DNA of 57,654 nucleotides, from positions 1-57,654 of the forward strand of contig NZ_JAGPXY010000038.1 in assembly GCF_018070325.1 (NCBI RefSeq), in the 5' to 3' direction. Below the pieces are notes generated by a model. The model was not told the DNA's origin. It searched no databases and saw only the letters and a program-made list of their open reading frames with translations. Shown piece by piece: positions 24,657-32,551 of the stretch. Position 1 is the stretch's first letter. Each line of letters opens with the position of its first letter. This stretch comes from Micromonospora sp. H61 (GTDB lineage: Bacteria > Actinomycetota > Actinomycetes > Mycobacteriales > Micromonosporaceae). The translations under genes and the position numbers were made by a program.

Positions 24657-25267
24657 GGTGGCTTGGGCTGCACCTGCGCTCCCGCCGGGTGCCTCTCGCC
24701 CTGACCACCGCGACCTCGTTGATCGCGCTGACCTGGGCGCTGTCGCTGGCCTACACCGACTCGACGACCATCAGCGCCCGGACGGCCAGCCTCGCCATCA
24801 TGCTGGCGGTGGTCGCCGTCGGCACCACCCTCAACGGCGCCGACGACGCCCTCGACCACACCATGGCGGTCAACTGGCCGGTACGCCGTGCCGGGCACCT
24901 GCTGCTCGCCGCCGGCGCGATCACCGCGCTGCTGTCGCTCAGCATGCTCACCGAGACGCGCTATGAGCCGTTCGCCCTCATGCTGCGCAACACCGCGGGG
25001 CTGCTCGGGCTCACCGCGCTCGGCGCCACAGTGCTGGGTGCCGCCCTGGCCTGGATCGCCCCGCTGACCTGGACCCTCATCGCGGTGCTGCCGATGATGG
25101 GGCCCAGCCGGGATCTGAAGATGCAGGTCGCCGGCTGGCTGATCCAACCCGCCGGGACCACCGCCGCCACCGCCTGCGCCGCCACCCTGGCGGTGGCGGG
25201 TCTGCTGGCGTACGCCCTGCGGGGTTGCCCCCTGCGGCCGGCGAGCGAGACGGCCCCCGACCGGTGA
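24653..25267 (+). CDS. Small membrane protein, probable partner of the ABC transporter
   Basis: The GTG at 24653 overlaps the previous stop (GTGA). The 204-residue protein has about six hydrophobic segments (VPLALTTATSLIALTWALSL, ASLAIMLAVVAVGTTL, AGHLLLAAGAITALLSL, LLGLTALGATVLGAALAW, and others). There are no recognised domains. Given coupling to the ATPase and permease genes it is probably the second membrane subunit. It is the last gene of the five-gene sigma-ABC operon. Confidence 0.7.
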   Translation: MRWLGLHLRSRRVPLALTTATSLIALTWALSLAYTDSTTISARTASLAIMLAVVAVGTTLNGADDALDHTMAVNWPVRRAGHLLLAAGAITALLSLSMLTETRYEPFALMLRNTAGLLGLTALGATVLGAALAWIAPLTWTLIAVLPMMGPSRDLKMQVAGWLIQPAGTTAATACAATLAVAGLLAYALRGCPLRPASETAPDR

Positions 25268-25305
25268 CGAATCCGTCGGTGGTCCGGCCCGCCGGTGTCG
25301 GAGCA

Positions 25306-25328
25306 CGGACCATCGACCGCTTGGTCCG
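25306..25328. terminator. Weak hairpin after the sigma-ABC operon
   Basis: CGGACCA and TGGTCCG around a 9-nt loop, 38 nt after the stop at 25267. A further GGTGGTCCGG copy lies at about 25288-25297, so it could also be a protein-binding site of the following gene. Confidence 0.35.
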
Positions 25329-25382
25329 GCGAGGAGACGGGAACCCCGAACGGCACGGCACGTCAATTCCGTTGGCTGCTCG

Positions 25383-25388
25383 TAGCAT
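25383..25388 (+). promoter_or_regulatory. Putative leaderless -10 (TAGCAT) of devS
   Basis: It ends 6 nt before the ATG at 25395; no Shine-Dalgarno lies between them. Confidence 0.45.
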
Positions 25389-25394
25389 CAGGGA

Positions 25395-27143
25395 ATGGAT
25401 ACGTCGCACTTTGCTGACGACGGGCACCGCGGGTCCGACGACGACCAGCGGGACGTCCCTCTGTTGGGGCTGAGCCCGCTGTCCCGGGTGCGTCTGGACG
25501 AGCTGCTGCAGGAGATGCTCGATCGGGTCGGTGAGGTGGTCACCAGTCGTGAGCGGCTACGCGCTCTGCTCAACGCGGTGGTGGCGATCGGCTCCGATCT
25601 CGATCTACGCAGCACGTTGCGACGCATCGTCGAAGCCGCATGTGAGCTGCTCGGTGCCCGCTACGGCGCGCTGGGTGTGATCGGCCCGGACCGGCTCCTG
25701 ACGGAGTTCATCACGCACGGTATCGACGCCGAGTCACATGCCCGGATCGGCGACCTACCGCATGGCCGGGGTGTGCTCGGCCTGCTGATCGCCGACCCCC
25801 GTCCGGTACGAATGCCGGACATCACGGAGCATCCACAGTCCTACGGATTTCCGGCGAACCATCCCCCGATGCACAGCTTCCTCGGCGTTCCGATCCGCAT
25901 CCGGGATCAGGTCTTCGGCAACCTCTACCTGGCGGAGAAGCGAGGCGCGGTCGAGTTCACCGAGGATGACGAAGAGATCGCCGTCGCGTTGGCTGCCGCT
26001 GCCGGCGTCGCGATCGAGAACGCCCGGCTGTACGCCGTCGCCCACCGTCGCGAGCGTTGGCTGGCGGCCACCGCCGAGATCACGACCGTGTTGCTGGGTG
26101 AGGTCCGCCGCACGGAGGCGCTGGGTCTCGTCGCCCGCCACGCTCGCGAGGTCGCAGACGCCGAACTGGTTCTGGTCCTGCTCTACGACGAGGAGGCTGG
26201 ACGGTTCACCATCGAGGTCGTCGACTCGACCAGTGGAACCACTCCTCCGCTGGTTGGTGCGGTCCTGCCGGCCGCCGAGACCACCTTCGCCGCCTCGGTG
26301 ACGGGCCGACGACACACAGCCATCGAGAGCCTGGCCAAGGCTGCGCCCTGGCCCGCTCCGGTCACCGAGGGGCCGGCAGTGGTGTCCCCGCTGTCGGCGG
26401 GCGAGACCCTGTACGGCGTGTTGGTCGTGGCATACCCGGCCGGTCAGGTGCGGCAGAGTGACGACGACGTGCCACTGCTGGCCAGCTTTGCCGCGCAGGC
26501 GGCGCTGGCGATGGAGCGCGCCCGCGCGCAGGAGGAGCGGGAACTCCTCGTCGTCCTCGAGGACCGTGAGCGGATCGCCCGCGACCTGCACGATGTGGTG
26601 ATCCAGCGACTGTTCGCCACCGGGTTGCAGTTGCAGAGCACCGCACCGCTGATCGCCCGGCCCGAGGTCGGTCAACGGGTCAACGCGGCAGTCGACGAAC
26701 TCGACTCCACGATCCGGGACATTCGGCGGGCCATCTTCGAACTACGGGCTCCCATGAGTGCCGTCCTGCGCACCGAGATCCGCGATGCGGTTGACGACGC
26801 CGCCAGGTCGCTCGGTTTCCGGCCGGCGCTGGAGATATCCGGACCGATCGACAGCGCGGTGCCGGACGCCGTACGTCCCGACCTGCTCGCGGTGCTCCGG
26901 GAAGCGCTGTCGAACACGATCCGGCATGCACGCGCCAGCCAGGTCAAGGTGCTGGTCCAGGTCGACGGGCCACGGCTCATCCTCACCGTCGACGACGACG
27001 GGGTGGGCACGAGCCCCGATGCTGCCCGCAGCGGCCTGGTCAACCTGCGCGAGCGCGCCCTCGGCCTGGGTGGTGATTTCGCGGTGCAACCAGCCCAACC
27101 GCGCGGCACGCGCCTGCGTTGGAGCGTTCCGCTGGGCGAGTGA
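25395..27143 (+). CDS. devS: DevS/DosS-like sensor histidine kinase (GAF-GAF-HisKA_3-HATPase)
   Basis: The 582-residue protein aligns along its whole length with mycobacterial DevS/DosS: two GAF domains (about 60-215 and 225-375), a dimerisation helix with the phosphoacceptor H399 in RERIARDLHDVVIQRLF, and an ATPase domain ending LRWSVPLGE. DevS binds heme through a GAF-A His within HPPM; the matching NHPPM is present here (H156). It is therefore probably a heme-based oxygen, NO or redox sensor. Its partner devR is encoded tail to tail, 3 bp beyond the stop, not in the same operon. Confidence 0.9.
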   Translation: MDTSHFADDGHRGSDDDQRDVPLLGLSPLSRVRLDELLQEMLDRVGEVVTSRERLRALLNAVVAIGSDLDLRSTLRRIVEAACELLGARYGALGVIGPDRLLTEFITHGIDAESHARIGDLPHGRGVLGLLIADPRPVRMPDITEHPQSYGFPANHPPMHSFLGVPIRIRDQVFGNLYLAEKRGAVEFTEDDEEIAVALAAAAGVAIENARLYAVAHRRERWLAATAEITTVLLGEVRRTEALGLVARHAREVADAELVLVLLYDEEAGRFTIEVVDSTSGTTPPLVGAVLPAAETTFAASVTGRRHTAIESLAKAAPWPAPVTEGPAVVSPLSAGETLYGVLVVAYPAGQVRQSDDDVPLLASFAAQAALAMERARAQEERELLVVLEDRERIARDLHDVVIQRLFATGLQLQSTAPLIARPEVGQRVNAAVDELDSTIRDIRRAIFELRAPMSAVLRTEIRDAVDDAARSLGFRPALEISGPIDSAVPDAVRPDLLAVLREALSNTIRHARASQVKVLVQVDGPRLILTVDDDGVGTSPDAARSGLVNLRERALGLGGDFAVQPAQPRGTRLRWSVPLGE

Positions 27144-27146
27144 GGT

Positions 27147-27785
27147 TCACGGGTGCCGGCCGAACAGCCGGGTGGCCAACACCGCCGCCTGGGTACGCCG
27201 TTCCAGCCCCAGCTTCGCCAGCAGGCTCGACACGTAGTTCTTGACGGTCTTCTCGGCGAGGAACATCTTTCCGGCAATCTCGCGGTTGGTCAGCCCTTCG
27301 GCTACGTACCCCAGGATCCGGCGCTCCTGTTCGGTCAACATCTCCAGCTCGCGCGGCTGCTCGACGCCGTTGCGGATGCGCTCCAACACCCGCTGTGTCA
27401 CCGCAGGGTCGAGCAACGACTGGCCCGCGGCCACCCGGCGGACCCCGTCGACGAGGTCGGTGCCGCGGATCTGCTTGAGCACATATCCGTCAGCACCCGC
27501 CATGATCGCCGCGAACAGCGCCTCGTCGTCTTCGTAGGAGGTGAGAATCAGACCTCGGATCGACGAGTCCACAGTCCGAACGTCGCGGCACACATCGATG
27601 CCACTGCCGTCGGGCAACCGGGCGTCGAGAATAGCCACGTCCGGCTTCAAGGCGGGGATGCGCGCGGTGGCTTCCCGTGCCGACCCCGACTCACCCACCA
27701 CTTCGATGTCGCCGGCGGCGTGGAGCAGGTCGGCCAGACCACGGCGTACGACCTCGTGGTCGTCGAGGAGGAAGACACGGATCAT
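27147..27785 (-). CDS. devR: DevR/DosR-like response regulator (NarL/LuxR type)
   Basis: The 212-residue protein starts MIRVFLLDDHEVVRRGLADLL. It keeps the receiver residues D8, D9, D54 (phosphorylation site), T82 and K104, numbered as in M. tuberculosis DevR. The C-terminal LuxR-type helix-turn-helix, TNREIAGKMFLAEKTVKNYVS followed by LLAKLGLERRTQAAV, is almost the mycobacterial DNA-binding sequence, so a similar DNA site is expected. It would be phosphorylated by the adjacent DevS under hypoxia or related stress. GGGNC-N4-GNCCC palindromes, fitting a DevR site, lie upstream of it and of the neighbouring nitroreductase genes. Confidence 0.92.
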   Translation of the reverse strand: MIRVFLLDDHEVVRRGLADLLHAAGDIEVVGESGSAREATARIPALKPDVAILDARLPDGSGIDVCRDVRTVDSSIRGLILTSYEDDEALFAAIMAGADGYVLKQIRGTDLVDGVRRVAAGQSLLDPAVTQRVLERIRNGVEQPRELEMLTEQERRILGYVAEGLTNREIAGKMFLAEKTVKNYVSSLLAKLGLERRTQAAVLATRLFGRHP

Positions 27786-27820
27786 CTCCCTTTTCTACCG
27801 GTGCGGCTCCGGCGGACACA

Positions 27821-27834
27821 GGGCCGAAGGTCCC
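27821..27834. promoter_or_regulatory. DevR-box-like palindrome 1 (devR/acg intergenic)
   Basis: GGGCCGAAGGTCCC fits GGGNC-N4-GNCCC. It lies 36 bp upstream of devR in the divergent region shared with the nitroreductase gene. Confidence 0.45.
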
Positions 27835-27853
27835 GTTGCTCACCGACAGACAG

Positions 27854-27888
27854 GGGACTGGGGCCCGGCTCCTTGGGACGTCCGGCCC
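27854..27888. promoter_or_regulatory. Tandem DevR-box-like sites upstream of the first nitroreductase gene
   Basis: GGGACGTCCGGCCC (27875-27888) fits GGGNC-N4-GNCCC. GGGACTGGGGCCCG (27854-27867) fits with one mismatch and lies 21 bp away, centre to centre. Confidence 0.45.
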
Positions 27889-27985
27889 TGCCGGTCCGGC
27901 CTGGTCGAGGCGATCGTGGGGGCAGGGCTCAAACCAGAACCTGACCTGGCTGACCTGCGACTCTGCGACTCCGAGGTATGTCACC

Positions 27986-28951
27986 ATGATCCGCACCGCG
28001 TTCACTCCTGCCGAGCTGCGTCCCGCGGTGTCCGCGGCGATTCGCGCACCGTCACTGCACAACAGCCAGCCCTGGCGTTTCCGGCTCTCCGCCGGTGGGA
28101 TCGAGGTGCGGATGGATCCGGACCGGCTACTGCCGGCCAGCGACCCCACCCGCTGGGCGGCGCGGCTCAGTTGCGGTGCCGCCGTGTTCAACCTACGCCT
28201 AGCGCTTGCGGTCACCGGCACACCGCCGGACGTCCACCTCCGCCCGTGCCCACATGACCTGGATGCCGTGGCCCGGCTGGTCCCCGGCCGCCCACGGCCC
28301 GCCACGCCCGCCGAGCGGGACCTGTACGCCGCCATCTTCCGACGGCACAGCAACCGCAGGCCGTTCTGGCCCAACCCGGTCCCGGCAGATGCCCGGTGGC
28401 GTCTGATCGAGGCCGCCCGCGCCGAGGGCGCGTGGCTGGAGATGGTCATCGGAGTTGGCGCGGTCCAGACGGTCGCCGAGATCGCTCACAGCGCCAACCG
28501 GTTTCTGGAACGCGACTCCGACTACCAGGCTGAGCTGACGCGGTGGGTCCGGACATCACCCGCCGGTGACGGTGTCCCGATCGAGTCGGGCGGCCCGGTC
28601 CCGGAACCACAGGACCTGCTTCCCCAACGGGCCTTCGGGGTACGCGCCCGCGCACCCGGCCGGGACTTCGAACCCGAACCACTCGTCGCTGTGCTCGGTT
28701 CGTACGGCGACAGCGCCACCGACCAGATCACCGCTGGCCAGGCGCTGCAACGCGTACTCCTCACCGCCACCGACAACCGCCTCGCCGTCTCGATGCTGTC
28801 CCAACCCATCGAGGTCACCCGGGCCCGCGAGCAACTACGACTGGCGCTCGGCAAGTACGGCACGCCTCAGATGGTCATGCGAATCGGCTACGGACAGTCA
28901 GGTAGGCCGTCCCCACGCCGGGACGTGGACGACATGATCGAGTTCGCCTGA
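27986..28951 (+). CDS. Acg-family FMN-binding nitroreductase-like protein
   Basis: The start is ATG 27986 with GAGG about 10 nt upstream. The 321-residue protein carries the Acg signature near the N-terminus, IRAPSLHNSQPWRFRL, and later ERDLYAAIFRRHSNRRPF and RDFEPEPLVAVLGS. Acg (Rv2032) of M. tuberculosis is a DevR-regulated flavin-binding protein that lacks ordinary nitroreductase activity and may store FMN; the role here is inferred from that. It is divergent from devR, with DevR-like boxes between them. A second homologue lies at 29843-30832. Confidence 0.85.
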   Translation: MIRTAFTPAELRPAVSAAIRAPSLHNSQPWRFRLSAGGIEVRMDPDRLLPASDPTRWAARLSCGAAVFNLRLALAVTGTPPDVHLRPCPHDLDAVARLVPGRPRPATPAERDLYAAIFRRHSNRRPFWPNPVPADARWRLIEAARAEGAWLEMVIGVGAVQTVAEIAHSANRFLERDSDYQAELTRWVRTSPAGDGVPIESGGPVPEPQDLLPQRAFGVRARAPGRDFEPEPLVAVLGSYGDSATDQITAGQALQRVLLTATDNRLAVSMLSQPIEVTRAREQLRLALGKYGTPQMVMRIGYGQSGRPSPRRDVDDMIEFA

Positions 28952-28971
28952 CCGCAGGGCCCGTAGCCGCC

Positions 28972-29021
28972 CGGACGAACGTCCCAGTCCCGCCCCATCC
29001 TCGGAGCGGGACGGAGGTCCC
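28972..29021. promoter_or_regulatory. DevR-box-like sites upstream of the DoxX-like gene
   Basis: GGGACGGAGGTCCC (29008-29021) fits the palindrome fully and is the closest to the mycobacterial box core. CGGACGAACGTCCC (28972-28985) has one mismatch. Confidence 0.5.
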
Positions 29022-29143
29022 GGCGAGCAGGGGATTTGGTCCTGCGGCATCGATGCCCACTGGTCCTACTGGCATCACCCGGGATGCCGTGAACTGTAGT
29101 TGAGCGCCGGACGACCGAGCTGGCGGCGAACTTGGAGGATGCA

Positions 29144-29719
29144 ATGACCACCATCGTCCCCCCGCGTCACGACAGGATCCCCCACCTCGCATCGGGGACG
29201 GAGGCGGCACGGACCACCGGCGGCGGCGCTACCGCCCGGGCAGTGGCGAGGTACGCCTGGTTCGCCGCCCGGATCGGAATGGGGTTCATCTTCCTGTGGG
29301 CGTTCGTGGACAAGCTGTTCGGCCTGGGCTACGCAACCCCGGCCGGTAAGGGCTGGATCGACGGCGGCCACCCCACGAAGGGGTTCCTCGCTGGAGCGGA
29401 AGGGCCTTTCGCTGGCGCATACCACAACCTGGCCGGTACCGCGTTCGCCGACACTGCGTTCATGGTTGGTCTGGCCGCCATCGGCGTCGCCCTGCTGCTG
29501 GGAATCGGGATGCGGATCGCCGCTGGCGCCGGGGCGCTGATGCTCACCATGATGTACACCGTCGCACTGCCCCCCACAACGAATCCCGTCATCGACGACC
29601 ATCTCATCCTGGCCGTGCTGCTCATCGGGATCGCCGCCGCTGGAGCTGGCACCACCCTCGGTCTCGGCGGCTGGTGGGCCACCACTCCCCTGGTCAAGAA
29701 GCTGCCCTGGCTCACGTAG
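29144..29719 (+). CDS. DoxX-family membrane protein
   Basis: The ATG at 29144 has GGAGG 8 nt upstream. The 191-residue protein has four likely membrane helices (FAARIGMGFIFLWAFVDKLF, FMVGLAAIGVALLLGIGM, AGALMLTMMYTVALP, HLILAVLLIGIAAAGAG) and the motif GFIFLWAFVDKLFGLGY typical of DoxX/DoxD-like proteins. These can be quinone-linked oxidoreductase subunits. In mycobacteria related proteins take part in redox stress complexes. Placement inside the DevRS island and the box at 29008 suggest hypoxia control. A strong terminator follows. Confidence 0.8.
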   Translation: MTTIVPPRHDRIPHLASGTEAARTTGGGATARAVARYAWFAARIGMGFIFLWAFVDKLFGLGYATPAGKGWIDGGHPTKGFLAGAEGPFAGAYHNLAGTAFADTAFMVGLAAIGVALLLGIGMRIAAGAGALMLTMMYTVALPPTTNPVIDDHLILAVLLIGIAAAGAGTTLGLGGWWATTPLVKKLPWLT

Positions 29720-29730
29720 GTCGCATTGCA

Positions 29731-29766
29731 CGAAGGCCGGCCCCGCCTTGGCGGGGCCGGCCTTCG
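29731..29766 (+). terminator. Strong terminator after the DoxX-like gene
   Basis: Exact 17-bp arms CGAAGGCCGGCCCCGCC and GGCGGGGCCGGCCTTCG around TT, 11 nt after the stop. It may also serve the convergent gene ending at 29843. Confidence 0.8.
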
Positions 29767-29842
29767 TCAGGTCACACATCCACGACTGCACCCCTACGGC
29801 GCCGAGCGGGGCGTCTACTCCCAACCCCGGCCTGCGCGGGAC

Positions 29843-30832
29843 TCACGCGCCGGACGTGTCAACGATCTGCGCGACCGGCAACCGTGGGGTGCGTGGCGGG
29901 CCGGCGTGTTCCGAGTCGGCGATCCCGAGCCGAAGCACCAGGTGCGGGTGGCCGAGACCGGCCAACAGAGCCCGCAGAGTCTGTCGCGTGCTCGCCACCT
30001 CGATGACACCGCTGAGGGGTACGACGGACACGCCGAGTTCGGTGGCCCGTAGCCAGCCAGCCGACAGTGCCTCGCCGGCGCGTAGCCAGTCGCACGGATC
30101 GTCCTCGTCGCCGTACAGCACTGCGTAGACAGCCACTCGATCATGTCCTGGGCCGATCGGCAGCGTTCCCGCTCGACCGAAGTCGCGTCCGGGGACGGTC
30201 GTTTGCTGCTCCCGCTCGGGAAGCACTTCGGCCGGCAAGCCGGCACCCGCAGGTCGGGCCCGTCCGGTCCAGTACTCGAGTTCTTCCCGGATCTCGGGTT
30301 CGGCGGCCTCAACAGCGGCGGCCCTGGACGCCGCAGCGGCCAGTTCGAGGATCTGGTCCGACGACAGGATCTGGATTCGCGCTTCGGGCGACACCGCCTC
30401 CTTGATGGCTCGCAGCGCGTCCGCCGACAGTGGCTCATCGCTGACGGGTCGACGGTCGGTGTGCCGGAACTGCATTGTCTGCGCCAGGCGAACCGCCTCG
30501 GCCGTTACCGGCGTCCTGCCGGTCAGCCTCAGCCGGGCCAGAAGATCAGGCTGCGTGCCGTCGGGTAGCCGCTCGACCTCGGCGGTCCAGCCCTCCGCAG
30601 CGAGGGCGACCCGGGCATGGTCCAACGCGGCTCCGCAGCTGAGCAGTAGGAGCTGCCCCGGGGCATCGGTCGCGTTCAGTTGTCTGCTGCGTTCAGCGAA
30701 CAGTTCGAGCCCGTCGGCGGCGATCCGCCACCGCCACGGCTGGGTGTTGTGCACCGAGGGTGCGTACCCGGCGGCCGCTGCGGCACTCGCGAGGGCGGTC
30801 GTACTCTGTCGCGTACTGGTGTCCCGATTCAT
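29843..30832 (-). CDS. Second Acg-family FMN-binding nitroreductase-like protein
   Basis: I take the ATG at 30832 (MNRDTSTRQS), 9 nt behind AGAGG. The 329-residue protein repeats the Acg signature AAAAGYAPSVHNTQPWRWRI, then MQFRHTDRRPV and LPEREQQTTVPGRDF. It is clearly paralogous to the gene at 27986 but well diverged. It lies 57 bp downstream of a broken universal stress protein start that has its own Shine-Dalgarno and upstream DevR-like boxes. Expression is probably driven from that promoter. Confidence 0.85.
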   Translation of the reverse strand: MNRDTSTRQSTTALASAAAAAGYAPSVHNTQPWRWRIAADGLELFAERSRQLNATDAPGQLLLLSCGAALDHARVALAAEGWTAEVERLPDGTQPDLLARLRLTGRTPVTAEAVRLAQTMQFRHTDRRPVSDEPLSADALRAIKEAVSPEARIQILSSDQILELAAAASRAAAVEAAEPEIREELEYWTGRARPAGAGLPAEVLPEREQQTTVPGRDFGRAGTLPIGPGHDRVAVYAVLYGDEDDPCDWLRAGEALSAGWLRATELGVSVVPLSGVIEVASTRQTLRALLAGLGHPHLVLRLGIADSEHAGPPRTPRLPVAQIVDTSGA

Positions 30833-30888
30833 CGTTCTCATCCTCTGGGTCAACCTGCGTGCGGTGCGGGCACGGCGTCTTCAGCCAG

Positions 30889-30989
30889 TCAGACGACGGC
30901 CCACGAACCCGGGACCTTCAGTGCCCACCGCAGAGCGTCGCGAGCACCCCGGAACCGTCGTAGCCGACGATGATCGGTCTGGTCATCAT
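30889..30989 (-). pseudogene. Truncated, frameshifted universal stress protein (USP) remnant
   Basis: From the ATG at 30989, behind a strong GGAAGGAG, the frame reads MMTRPIIVGYDGSG, the typical USP beginning. It then shifts and stops at 30918. In another frame the USP continuation ARDALRWALK follows immediately (30945-30916) and ends at 30889 after VPGSWAVV. The remaining ~110 residues of a USP domain are absent, and the acg-like gene starts 57 bp later. One frameshift plus a deletion explains this. USP genes are common DevR targets in mycobacteria. A sequencing error could explain the frameshift but not the missing domain. Confidence 0.65.
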
Positions 30990-31041
30990 CGTGACTCCTT
31001 CCATCCCGCCAACCCAACGCCATCCGACCATGCCGGGGACA

Positions 31042-31077
31042 GGGACCGCAGGCCCACGTAGCGGTGCCATAGGTCCC
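31042..31077. promoter_or_regulatory. Tandem DevR-box-like sites upstream of the USP remnant/acg2
   Basis: GGGACCGCAGGCCC (31042-31055) fits GGGNC-N4-GNCCC. GTGCCATAGGTCCC (31064-31077) fits with one mismatch. Their centres are 22 bp apart, two helical turns, about 60-80 bp upstream of the ATG at 30989. Confidence 0.5.
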
Positions 31078-31131
31078 TTTACCGCACACCGACCGGTCGT
31101 CGCGGCGGCCGGTCGGCCGGATCGAAGAACT

Positions 31132-32301
31132 CTAGACGACGCCGGCCAGCAGTTGCCGCGCCATCACGATCCGCTGGACCTGGTTGGTGCCCTCGTAGAT
31201 CTGGGTGATCTTGGCGTCCCGCATCATCCGCTCGACCGGGTAGTCCCGCGTGTAGCCGTAGCCACCGAGCAACTGCACCGCGTCGGTGGTGATCTCCATG
31301 GCGGCGTCGGAGGCGAAGCACTTCGCCGCCGCGCCGAAGTAGGTGAGATCCGCGTCGCCACGCTCCGACTTGCCGGCGGCCGCGTACGTGAGCTGCCGGG
31401 CCGCCTCGAGCTTCATGCCCATGTCGGCCAGCATGAACTGGATCCCCTGGAACTCGGCGACCGCCTTGCCGAACTGGCGACGCTCGGCCACGTACCCCTT
31501 CGCGTAGTCGAGCGCGCCCTGCGCGATCCCGACGGCCTGCGCCGCGATGGTGACCCGGGTGTGGTCCAGGGTCTTCATCGCGGTCGCGAAGCCGGTGCCC
31601 TCCGCGCCGATCATCCGGTCGGCCGGGATCCGCACGTTGTCGAGGTAGACCTCGCGGGTGGGCGAGCCCTTGATGCCGAGCTTCTTCTCCGGCGCGCCGA
31701 AGCTCACCCCGGCATCGGACTTCTCGACCACGAAGGCCGAGATGCCCCGGGACCGGGCGGACGGGTCGGTGACCGCGAAGACGGTGTAGAACTCGGACAC
31801 CCCGGCGTTGGTGATCCAGCGCTTCACACCGTTGAGCACCCAGTGATCCCCGTCACGTACCGCCCTGGTGGTCATGGACGCCGCGTCGCTGCCCGCCTCC
31901 GGCTCGGAGAGGCAGTACGAGAACATCGCCTCACCGGCCGCGACCGGCGTCAGGTAACGAGTCTTGAGATCGGCGGAACCGGACAGCAACAGCGGCATGG
32001 TGCCAAGTTTGTTCACCGCCGGGATCAGCGAGGAGGACGCGCAGGCGCGGGCCACCTCCTCGATCACGATGGCGGTGGCCAGCGCGTCCGCGCCCGCGCC
32101 GCCGTACTCCTCGGGAACGTGCGGGGCGTGGAAGTCGGCCGCTCGCAGCGCGTCGTAGGACGCCTTGGGGAACTCCCCGGTCTCGTCGGCCTCCGCGGCG
32201 TGCGGAGCCACCTTCGCGGCGCAGACCTCTCGCACTGCTTCCCGGATCGCCTCGTGCTCCTCGGGCAACCGGTAGACGTCGAACGACTCCCCTGCGGCCA
32301 T
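31132..32301 (-). CDS. Acyl-CoA dehydrogenase (FadE25-like)
   Basis: The ATG at 32301 has AAGGGGAGG upstream. The 389-residue protein is a complete flavin-dependent acyl-CoA dehydrogenase: YCLSEPEAGSDAASM (flavin/substrate loop), WITNAG, then ERRQFGKAVAEFQG, QLLGGYGYTRDYPVERMMRDAK and IYEGTNQVQRIVM. The Glu of IYEGTNQ is the catalytic base of the short/medium-chain group. It introduces an alpha-beta double bond and passes electrons to ETF. In Mycobacterium fadE25 lies next to purE-purK as here, though separated in this window by a large membrane gene and ugd. Confidence 0.92.
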   Translation of the reverse strand: MAAGESFDVYRLPEEHEAIREAVREVCAAKVAPHAAEADETGEFPKASYDALRAADFHAPHVPEEYGGAGADALATAIVIEEVARACASSSLIPAVNKLGTMPLLLSGSADLKTRYLTPVAAGEAMFSYCLSEPEAGSDAASMTTRAVRDGDHWVLNGVKRWITNAGVSEFYTVFAVTDPSARSRGISAFVVEKSDAGVSFGAPEKKLGIKGSPTREVYLDNVRIPADRMIGAEGTGFATAMKTLDHTRVTIAAQAVGIAQGALDYAKGYVAERRQFGKAVAEFQGIQFMLADMGMKLEAARQLTYAAAGKSERGDADLTYFGAAAKCFASDAAMEITTDAVQLLGGYGYTRDYPVERMMRDAKITQIYEGTNQVQRIVMARQLLAGVV

Positions 32302-32551
32302 CTCGGCCCTCCCCTTCACCACTATCATGCGCAGTCTGTGACGACTCCTGACCGCCGACCGCGCAGACTGAAGACTAGCGACTGCAGTTCAGGTGATGTT
32401 ACCGGCGCGTAGGGATGGGCAGGACGGTGCACCTAACGCGCTCAGCGATGATGGAGATTGAGACAGTGAGCCACCCTCCGGTGCCCCGCCCAGGCGCCGC
32501 AGCAGAATGCGACGCGACGACGCGACGCCAGCGCGAGCGGAGAAGACAGGC

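Noticed and set aside
25306..25328. DevR box upstream of devS
   Set aside because: The CGGACCA/TGGTCCG dyad does not fit GGGNC-N4-GNCCC; kept only as a weak hairpin.
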